Notes under the pieces: model-generated
Told to the model about the DNA's origin: nothing
The model's input: the letters and a program-made list of their open reading frames with translations, nothing else
The model's database searches: none
Assembly: GCA_001818355.1 (NCBI GenBank)
Contig: MHKJ01000016.1
Location: forward strand, 1-6,078
DNA length: 6,078 bases
Reading direction: 5' to 3'
Origin: Candidatus Kerfeldbacteria bacterium RIFOXYC2_FULL_38_9
GTDB taxonomy: Bacteria > Patescibacteriota > Patescibacteriia > UBA9570 > XYC2-FULL-38-9
In this document: positions 1 to 4,810 of the stretch, piece by piece
How the letters are laid out: every line of letters starts with the position of its first letter
Position numbering within the stretch: position 1 is the first letter of the stretch
Made by a program: the position numbers and the translations under genes

Positions 1-870
1 AGAAGCATGTTTTACATCTGAGTATTGTTGGTCTTTATATATTGCCTTTAATAATTTTTTTTGATAATTTTCAAAATAGATTTTTCTTCTATCTTTTAAT
101 TTAAATAGCATTGGCAAAGTTATATATTTAAAATGTAATTGATTGCAATTTTTACCTCCCAAAACAAATAATTTAAAATGATAATTATTCATTTTATATA
201 GATCTATAATCTTATTTATACTACCAAATGAATATTGTCTAAAACCATGTAATAAGTATATGTGTAAACAGGATGTACTAGGAAATAAATGAACTTGAAT
301 AAATTTTTTATTTTGATTTTGTAAAAAATCTCTTACTTGTTGAAAATAATCTAAATCATAATCAATGTGTTCAAGTGCTGATTGGGTCATAAAAAAATTA
401 GTTTTATCTGGTATATATTTTGCAAAATTAAAACCATTAAATTTAGAAAAAGAAATATTTTTTTCAGTAATTTTTTGCCAATTTTCATTAAAAAACTTAT
501 CAATACCAAAATAACTATCAATAATATTATTACTAAAAATTTGTAATTTTTTTGCATAACTACCAGATCCACAACCGGTATCAAATATATTAATTTCACC
601 AAGCTCTTCTTTCAGTTTAGTCCATGGTAAGCTTTTCCAAAAAAAATTAGAAAAAAACCGTGACGGAGAATCTTTAAAAAAAGATTTATCAATATTTTCC
701 AAATTCTTTATTTGAAAAAAATCAATCTCACAATTAAGTTTTTCTTTTTTTAAATTATAAAAAAAATTGTTAAAAAAATATAAAAATTTATTTTTGTAAG
801 ATAAACTAATATCTGCGTTTAATTTATTAGGAGATGTACTTTGACGAAGAAACATTGAATCATGTTGCAT
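1..870 (-). CDS. Class I SAM-dependent methyltransferase, C-terminus cut by window edge
   Basis: The frame is open from an ATG at 870 to the left edge: 290 residues with no stop, so the gene is partial. Residues 95-105 (IFDTGCGSGSY) are a textbook SAM-binding motif I. D124 in FGID fits the acidic residue that holds the SAM ribose, and QSALEHIDYD at 163-172 matches the motif IV region of the methyltransferase 11/23-type fold. About 90 residues precede motif I and are rich in Phe, Asn and Lys. The substrate cannot be read from the sequence; the position downstream of a UDP-glucuronate epimerase suggests sugar or glycan O-methylation (inference). The gene starts 7 bases after the preceding methyltransferase ends, so it is probably co-transcribed with it. 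There is no clear Shine-Dalgarno, only an A-rich stretch. An in-frame ATG at 855 is a possible alternative start. GC is about 21% by hand count, the lowest in the window, which suggests a different recent origin. It is not similar in sequence to its methyltransferase neighbour beyond the fold motifs. Confidence 0.85.
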   Translation of the reverse strand, partial: MQHDSMFLRQSTSPNKLNADISLSYKNKFLYFFNNFFYNLKKEKLNCEIDFFQIKNLENIDKSFFKDSPSRFFSNFFWKSLPWTKLKEELGEINIFDTGCGSGSYAKKLQIFSNNIIDSYFGIDKFFNENWQKITEKNISFSKFNGFNFAKYIPDKTNFFMTQSALEHIDYDLDYFQQVRDFLQNQNKKFIQVHLFPSTSCLHIYLLHGFRQYSFGSINKIIDLYKMNNYHFKLFVLGGKNCNQLHFKYITLPMLFKLKDRRKIYFENYQKKLLKAIYKDQQYSDVKHAS

Positions 871-877
871 AAATATA

Positions 878-1657
878 TTATTTCTTTTTTAATACCATGG
901 CAAAAAGCCAAAAAAAATTATTTACTGGGGTCTTGGCTAAAAGACAATCTATTTTATAAAAAAAACTATTAATTTTATACAAAGTATTTGTTAAAAATTT
1001 TATTCTATTAATTTTTGTAACTTTTACAAAAACTCCTAAAAAAAGAGTAAGAAAAAAACAATATTGCAAAGCGATCAGTTCATACTTTTTTTGATAATGC
1101 TTTTTAAAATCTCTCATTAAAAATGGCTGCTCACCAGGAGTGTGGTTCTGACTAGGAAAAAACCTGCGTCCTAAAACAAGCAATGGATTCAAGCGCAATG
1201 GTTCACAATAAACAAAAATATTGCCTTCATCTTTTAAAGTATAATGCAAATGATCAAATAATTCATCCAGATCTTTTGGCACATGGTGTAAAATAGCCGA
1301 ACAAAACACAGCATCATAATAACCTTCGGGATAATTATATGTTGTAATATCACCAATCATAGCTTGAACATGGGAATATTTTGCTTTTATATTTTCTATT
1401 TGTCTTTCAGAAATATCAATAGCTGTAATATCATTAGTATATTTAATACAAAAATCAATATTGTTTCTAGCTGCTCCTAATATCAATATTTTTTTATCTT
1501 TTAAATATATATTAGCCCATTCATCTCTTTTTTTATTATATTGCTCACTTATTTTGTTTAATAAATTAGAGTCCCAAAAAAAACCCCACTTCTTTGTGCC
1601 TCCCTTAACTTTCTCTTTATTATATATTTCTTTTTCTATTAAATACTCTTTGCGCAT
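878..1657 (-). CDS. Class I SAM-dependent methyltransferase, 259 aa
   Basis: A Rossmann-fold methyltransferase is visible. Motif I region is residues 57-66 (ILILGAARNN), the ribose-binding acid is D81 in AIDIS, a GD pair with D103 would contact adenine, and DAVFCSAILHHVPKD at 115-129 is the typical motif IV block. After the core come HTPGEQPF (172-179) and a hydrophobic, basic C-terminal 60 residues that may touch the membrane. Motif I is unusual: the normal GxGxG is GAARN, with Ala-Ala where Cys-Gly is common. The acids and the motif IV block are kept, so the protein is probably still active. I chose the ATG at 1657. The longer frame begins with TTG at 1699 and would overlap the epimerase gene by 38 bases, whereas the ATG lies 4 bases after the epimerase TAG. 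The preceding epimerase suggests a nucleotide-sugar or glycan substrate (inference). GC is about 27%, well below the upstream genes. Confidence 0.88.
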   Translation of the reverse strand: MRKEYLIEKEIYNKEKVKGGTKKWGFFWDSNLLNKISEQYNKKRDEWANIYLKDKKILILGAARNNIDFCIKYTNDITAIDISERQIENIKAKYSHVQAMIGDITTYNYPEGYYDAVFCSAILHHVPKDLDELFDHLHYTLKDEGNIFVYCEPLRLNPLLVLGRRFFPSQNHTPGEQPFLMRDFKKHYQKKYELIALQYCFFLTLFLGVFVKVTKINRIKFLTNTLYKINSFFYKIDCLLAKTPVNNFFWLFAMVLKKK

Positions 1658-1661
1658 AATT

Positions 1662-2618
1662 CTATTTATTCTTATAATAATCTTGATACCAGCTGACAAA
1701 CTTTTTTATTCCTGATTGGATATCGGTTTTTGGTTGGTAGTCCAATAATTTTTTGGCCTTACTAATATTAGCATAAGTCTTTTCCACATCTCCTTGTTGT
1801 AAAGACAGCATTTGTTTTTGCGCTTTCTTTCCCAACGCTTTTTCTATACACTCAATAAAATACATCAATTCCACCGGCTGATTATTGCCCAAATTGATAA
1901 CTTCGTAAGGATAGGCTTTATCCAAAGATTTTACCACCCCGTCCACAATATCATCAATATACGTAAAATCTCGGCTGTGCCGGCCGTTATTGTATATTTC
2001 AATAGGCTGATTTTGCGCAATTAAACGCGTAAATTTGAACAAAGCCATATCCGGACGCCCCCACGGCCCGTAGACCGTGAAAAACCGCAATCCGGTGCAA
2101 TTTAAGCCATACAGATGATGATAGGTGTAGGCCATCAATTCGTTTGCCCTTTTGGTGGCCGCATACAAAGAAATAGGATGGTCAACCGCATCTGTTTCCG
2201 AAAACGGCACTTTGGTATTACCGCCGTATACAGAAGAAGAGGAAGCAAAAATAAAATCCTTTATTTGATAATGCCTGGCCATTTCTAAAAGATTAAGGGT
2301 GCCCTTTAAATTTGTCTCCTGATAAACAAAAGGATTGGTGATAGAATAGCGTACTCCAGCCTGGGCGCCCAAATGGCAAATCTTGTCTATTTTTTCATTT
2401 TTAAAAACTTGTTCCAAAGACGCTAGATCGCTAAAATCAATTTCAGATAACTTAAAATTGGCAAATTTTTCTAAAATAGCATTGCGGTCTCTTTTAAGCT
2501 GGGGATCGTAATAATCATTAAAATTATCAACACCAATCACTTCATCTCCCCTTTTTAAGAGTGCTTGACTGGTGTGAAACCCAATAAAACCGGCGGAACC
2601 GGTAACTAATATTTTCAT
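1662..2618 (-). CDS. UDP-glucuronate 4-epimerase (NAD-dependent, extended SDR family)
   Basis: Catalyses cytoplasmic interconversion of UDP-glucuronate and UDP-galacturonate, supplying GalA for capsule, LPS-like or other surface glycans. The 318 residues are close to the usual 320-340. Visible features in order: NAD-binding TGSAGFIG (6-13); VDNFNDYYDPQLKRDR (30-45), a stretch typical of glucuronate rather than glucose epimerases; GAQAGVRYSITNP (84-96); the serine-rich strand ASSSSVYGG (125-133); the catalytic YxxxK with Y152 and K156; TVYGPWGRPDMALFKF (181-196); SRDFTYIDDIV (215-225), the nucleotide-sugar site; and GDVEKTYANISKAKKLL near the C-terminus. The ATG at 2618 overlaps the TGA of the upstream DUF1616-like gene (ATGA, 4 bases), implying translational coupling, since no Shine-Dalgarno is present. 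The gene ends with TAG, 4 bases before a methyltransferase. GC is about 40%, with a GC-rich patch near 2045-2100. A related UDP-sugar epimerase is possible, but the motif set strongly favours the glucuronate enzyme. Confidence 0.94.
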   Translation of the reverse strand: MKILVTGSAGFIGFHTSQALLKRGDEVIGVDNFNDYYDPQLKRDRNAILEKFANFKLSEIDFSDLASLEQVFKNEKIDKICHLGAQAGVRYSITNPFVYQETNLKGTLNLLEMARHYQIKDFIFASSSSVYGGNTKVPFSETDAVDHPISLYAATKRANELMAYTYHHLYGLNCTGLRFFTVYGPWGRPDMALFKFTRLIAQNQPIEIYNNGRHSRDFTYIDDIVDGVVKSLDKAYPYEVINLGNNQPVELMYFIECIEKALGKKAQKQMLSLQQGDVEKTYANISKAKKLLDYQPKTDIQSGIKKFVSWYQDYYKNK

Positions 2619-2935
2619 GGAAGTTTTGATCTAATTTTTTTAAAAAATCCCATCAAACGCTTACTTCTTTTTAAAAGTAAAACATCAGCCGCTAATATGA
2701 TTAACAACAAAATTTCCAAAAATACGTTAAGAGCGTTAATAGGCACCTTGATTAAATTAAAAAGAAATACCAACAAAGGTACGGTAGCCAATGATAAAGC
2801 CAGGCTTAAAACAATTCTTTCCAAATGATCTATTTCTTTTCTTTCAAAAAAAACAAAAGTAAATAAAAAACCCGGTAAAAATAAAACATAAATAGACCCA
2901 AAAATTATTCTTATGATTTGTAAAAAAAGCATCAT
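2615..2935 (-). CDS. Small DUF1616-like integral membrane protein, 106 aa
   Basis: A short hydrophobic protein with three likely membrane helices at about residues 5-30, 40-62 and 67-88, followed by a strongly basic tail (KRSKRLMGFFKKIRSK), probably cytoplasmic. The FGSIYVLFLPGFLFTFVFF stretch with its LPG turn, then a loop and ERIVLSLALSLATVPLL, resembles from memory the start of DUF1616 (Pfam PF07760): a FLPG motif, an 'ER' pair and a serine-rich second helix. DUF1616 proteins are usually about 300 residues, so this is only the N-terminal helical part. No function is established for the family that I know of. I chose the ATG at 2935, 10 bases after the upstream stop (a second ATG follows at 2932). 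A longer reading from a TTG at 2998 would overlap the upstream gene by 53 bases. The TGA stop overlaps the epimerase start. Its place between an exported-type protein and a sugar epimerase suggests an envelope or glycan role (inference). Confidence 0.75.
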   Translation of the reverse strand: MMLFLQIIRIIFGSIYVLFLPGFLFTFVFFERKEIDHLERIVLSLALSLATVPLLVFLFNLIKVPINALNVFLEILLLIILAADVLLLKRSKRLMGFFKKIRSKLP

Positions 2936-2945
2936 ACTGACAATA

Positions 2946-4574
2946 TTATAACATTTTTTTAAGATATGGCCAAAATGGCCGATAATACACCAAATCAATC
3001 CTGTTCACTCGACATTCTCCATTGACCAAAAACTGCATATTTAAGGTATTATTTGTTAAATTTTCCAAATCTTCAGACCCAAGAGTTAATTGATAAACAG
3101 AATTATCAAGAGGTTTTTCCGGATTGTTTAAAAAAGCTAAATAATCAGGGGTGGCGCGAAAAACCACATAACGAATGTGCTGTAAGTGCTGAACTTTATC
3201 TTTGGCATCATCTTCAGTGTTGTCTTCAGTAATTTCGGCCATTTCTTCCTCTTTAGTAACAGCAGACGCTATTTGATCGTCGGCAATAATTTGATGCAAG
3301 GCTGAATCATCCATAATATTTTTTTGCAAAACTTTGAAGGCCTCCAAAGGAAAAACAGCCGGGTAAAAAATTGTATTGGGCACATAACTGTATAAAGAAA
3401 AATCCGCTCTTTCGGCTTTAACTTGTAAAAGAGGCATTGTTGAATTATTTTCCTCCTGTTTTTTTGGTTTTTCTTTTTGATAAACTATTTTCTCTTTTAA
3501 AGGCAAACTGATGGTATCGTTGTTAATTTTCACATCTTGCACTCCTCCGCCATGAAAAGTATATAAATTTAAACTGTCGCTAAAAACATAAACATCAAGG
3601 GGTATTTTCGGATTATTGATAACCAAGCCGTCCGTAATAATAAAAACATTGTGGGTGGCAATGTGTGATAAAGTAACGTCATTATCGTGTTTTAACTGCA
3701 AAGTATAAGAGCCGGGCAACAAACCTTCTTGATAAATATCTATCAAATCATCAGCATTTTTGGAGTCTTGCGTAAATTCGGTAACGCCATCTTTAACCAC
3801 TCCGGTAGAACGCGGGTTTAATTGCTCTTTGGATATTTGCGGATTTATTAAATAAGCTCCAAATCCCACATGAACTCCAACATTTTCAGTTTCTTCCCCT
3901 ATTTTTTGCGCATAATTTATTTTTAAATCTAAAATGCCGTCTTTTCCAACACACACTCTTAAAGTATGCTCGCCGCGCAGAGGCAAATCCAAATCATTAA
4001 AATACTTACCCCCCATACTGGCCGCTACTTGCGAGGCTAAATACTTATCCAACACATCCGGCGTTCTATACAGGACTGTTTCTTCTTTGCGGTTAGCTAA
4101 AAGATCTTCTAAATCAGTTGGGGTGGCGGCCTGCGGATCATAAAGCACGGCATAATCATCAATTTCTTTAACATTCCAATGCAGGGCTGTAAATTCCGGG
4201 TTACTGGCTATATAATATTTTTTTAACTGATCTTTGGCTTGATAACCAAAAGTAAAACTTTTACCGGGGTTATCAGCTAAAACCTTTAAATCAAGCTGGG
4301 CGGTACCTGGCGGAATGACCAGGTCGGTTACAGCGGATCCTCCTCTAATTTCTTGAAACGCTTGCTTGGTTTTTATGTCTTGCCAAGCAGGAGTAGCGCC
4401 ACCTTGTAAATAAGAAATAAAGTGATTGGCCTTAAGAAAATCAAAACTGACTTTTAATTTTCCTAAAAAAATAAAATGAAAATTTAAAATCCATAAGAAA
4501 AAAACGGCTATGCCCAAACCCAAAAAAACTCGAAAGATAAAATAAATTTTTTGTTCTTTTTGAGTAGTGATCAT
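2946..4574 (-). CDS. Uncharacterised membrane-anchored protein with large beta-rich extracytoplasmic region, 542 aa
   Basis: I do not recognise a named family. One hydrophobic helix (about residues 10-38), preceded by a short basic stretch, predicts an uncleaved anchor with residues 40-542 outside the membrane. The rest looks beta-rich, with alternating hydrophobic residues, e.g. GEHTLRVCVGKDGILDLKI (201-219) and LLPGSYTLQLKHDNDVTLSH (285-304). This resembles beta-sandwich modules I associate loosely with CPR surface proteins (unverified memory). A charged linker lies at 359-378 and an acidic insert at 441-458 (EEE, EDNTEDD). Only two cysteines occur, C208 and C521, one in each half. Weak internal similarity between NVKEIDDYAVLYDP (134-147) and RVNRIDLVYYRP (522-533) hints at two related modules. 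No catalytic motif is evident. The ATG at 4574 directly follows the TAA of the upstream small gene with no gap and no Shine-Dalgarno, and the stop lies 10 bases before the DUF1616-like gene. A structural, polysaccharide-binding or assembly role is inference. Confidence 0.85.
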   Translation of the reverse strand: MITTQKEQKIYFIFRVFLGLGIAVFFLWILNFHFIFLGKLKVSFDFLKANHFISYLQGGATPAWQDIKTKQAFQEIRGGSAVTDLVIPPGTAQLDLKVLADNPGKSFTFGYQAKDQLKKYYIASNPEFTALHWNVKEIDDYAVLYDPQAATPTDLEDLLANRKEETVLYRTPDVLDKYLASQVAASMGGKYFNDLDLPLRGEHTLRVCVGKDGILDLKINYAQKIGEETENVGVHVGFGAYLINPQISKEQLNPRSTGVVKDGVTEFTQDSKNADDLIDIYQEGLLPGSYTLQLKHDNDVTLSHIATHNVFIITDGLVINNPKIPLDVYVFSDSLNLYTFHGGGVQDVKINNDTISLPLKEKIVYQKEKPKKQEENNSTMPLLQVKAERADFSLYSYVPNTIFYPAVFPLEAFKVLQKNIMDDSALHQIIADDQIASAVTKEEEMAEITEDNTEDDAKDKVQHLQHIRYVVFRATPDYLAFLNNPEKPLDNSVYQLTLGSEDLENLTNNTLNMQFLVNGECRVNRIDLVYYRPFWPYLKKML

Positions 4575-4760
4575 TTATTTAATTAGTTGTCTAAGATAGA
4601 TATAGCAAACCAAAATAATTCCAGCCATGCCAAAATAATGCAAATTATACATTATTACCAAATTCATTCCTTGGCTTGCCAGGATATCAAACAACAGCGC
4701 CAAAACATAACAACAAAACAAAGCATAACCGAAACTAAGATAATATTTTTCTTTTCTCAT
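4575..4760 (-). CDS. Small two-helix membrane protein, 61 aa, first gene of the minus-strand operon
   Basis: Not a family I recognise. The protein begins MRKEKYY, then has two hydrophobic segments at about residues 9-28 and 34-56 joined by a short polar turn (ASQGMN), and ends RQLIK. Basic residues at both ends predict a hairpin with both termini in the cytoplasm. C16, C17 and C52 lie in the membrane segments. Support for a real gene: its TAA is immediately followed by the ATG of the large anchored protein (TAAATG), it starts where the divergent intergenic region begins, and membrane character is preserved throughout. Against it: it is short and has no Shine-Dalgarno. The opposite-strand 60-residue frame over the same bases is less convincing because it would overlap the divergent promoter and lacks this context. 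It may be a membrane partner of the protein encoded next (inference). Confidence 0.68.
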   Translation of the reverse strand: MRKEKYYLSFGYALFCCYVLALLFDILASQGMNLVIMYNLHYFGMAGIILVCYIYLRQLIK

Positions 4761-4762
4761 GC

Positions 4763-4791
4763 TTTATAAAATTACTTTTATAGTTTATAAT
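4763..4791 (+). promoter_or_regulatory. Putative sigma-70-type promoter for the GT-C-like gene, leaderless
   Basis: A perfect TATAAT lies at 4786-4791. Seventeen bases upstream is TTTATA (4763-4768), matching TTGACA at four of six positions. The last base of the -10 box is six bases before the ATG at 4798, so a transcript starting at the usual distance would begin on the A of that ATG. No Shine-Dalgarno is present, which fits leaderless translation. AT-rich intergenic DNA gives chance matches easily, but the spacing is exact. Confidence 0.55.
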
Positions 4792-4810
4792 AAAATTATG
4801 TTGCTGGCAA
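4777..4810 (-). promoter_or_regulatory. Candidate promoter for the six-gene minus-strand operon
   Basis: On the minus strand, TTGCCA (4810-4805; five of six to the -35 consensus) lies 15 bases from TATAAA (4789-4784), predicting a start near 4777 and a leader of about 17 bases. A second TATAAA at 4782-4777 is an alternative -10 without a good -35. The first candidate's -10 overlaps the plus-strand TATAAT, and its -35 lies inside the start of the divergent gene. The short spacer makes this tentative, but a promoter somewhere in this 37-base gap is expected because it is the only space upstream of the operon. Confidence 0.3.

Larger units (their letters stand above)
1..1661. other. Low-GC block at the left end
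   Basis: Hand counts give about 21% GC for 1-870 and about 27% for 901-1657, against roughly 40% in the adjoining epimerase. The drop coincides with the epimerase/methyltransferase junction. No insertion sequence, direct repeat or tRNA is seen at the boundary. Read as a compositional boundary that may mark separate ancestry of the methyltransferase genes; mechanism unknown. Confidence 0.6.

Noticed and set aside
387..602. 71-residue minus-strand frame inside the left-edge methyltransferase
   Set aside because: Shadow frame. The overlapping 290-residue frame carries clear SAM-binding motifs and is simply open at the window edge.
639..1583. Eight-base A tracts at 639-646, 910-917 and 1576-1583 as possible phase-variation sites
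   Set aside because: Tracts of this length are expected in 21-27% GC coding DNA, all frames are intact, and each simply encodes Phe-Phe-Trp-like residues. The 1576-1583 tract, flanked by C runs, is the only one worth a glance in read data.
1461..1715. 84-residue plus-strand hydrophobic frame
   Set aside because: Antisense to the well-supported methyltransferase; its hydrophobicity comes from reading A/T-rich DNA in the other direction.
1812..2024. 70-residue plus-strand frame
   Set aside because: Antisense to the highly conserved epimerase coding region.
2615..2618. TGA overlap as possible code-25 (TGA = Gly) recoding seen in some CPR lineages
   Set aside because: TGA is used here as a normal stop at the end of the DUF1616-like gene, exactly at the ATGA junction.
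2940..2952. TATAAT-like sequence on the minus strand between the large anchored gene and the DUF1616-like gene
   Set aside because: It lies at the end of the coding sequence with no credible -35, and the genes are only 10 bases apart; a chance match in AT-rich DNA is more likely.
3934..4143. 69-residue plus-strand frame
   Set aside because: Antisense to the 542-residue protein, with no context or start signal.
4587..4769. 60-residue plus-strand frame overlapping the small membrane gene
   Set aside because: It would run through the divergent promoter gap; the minus-strand reading has membrane helices and a perfect TAA-ATG junction with the next gene.
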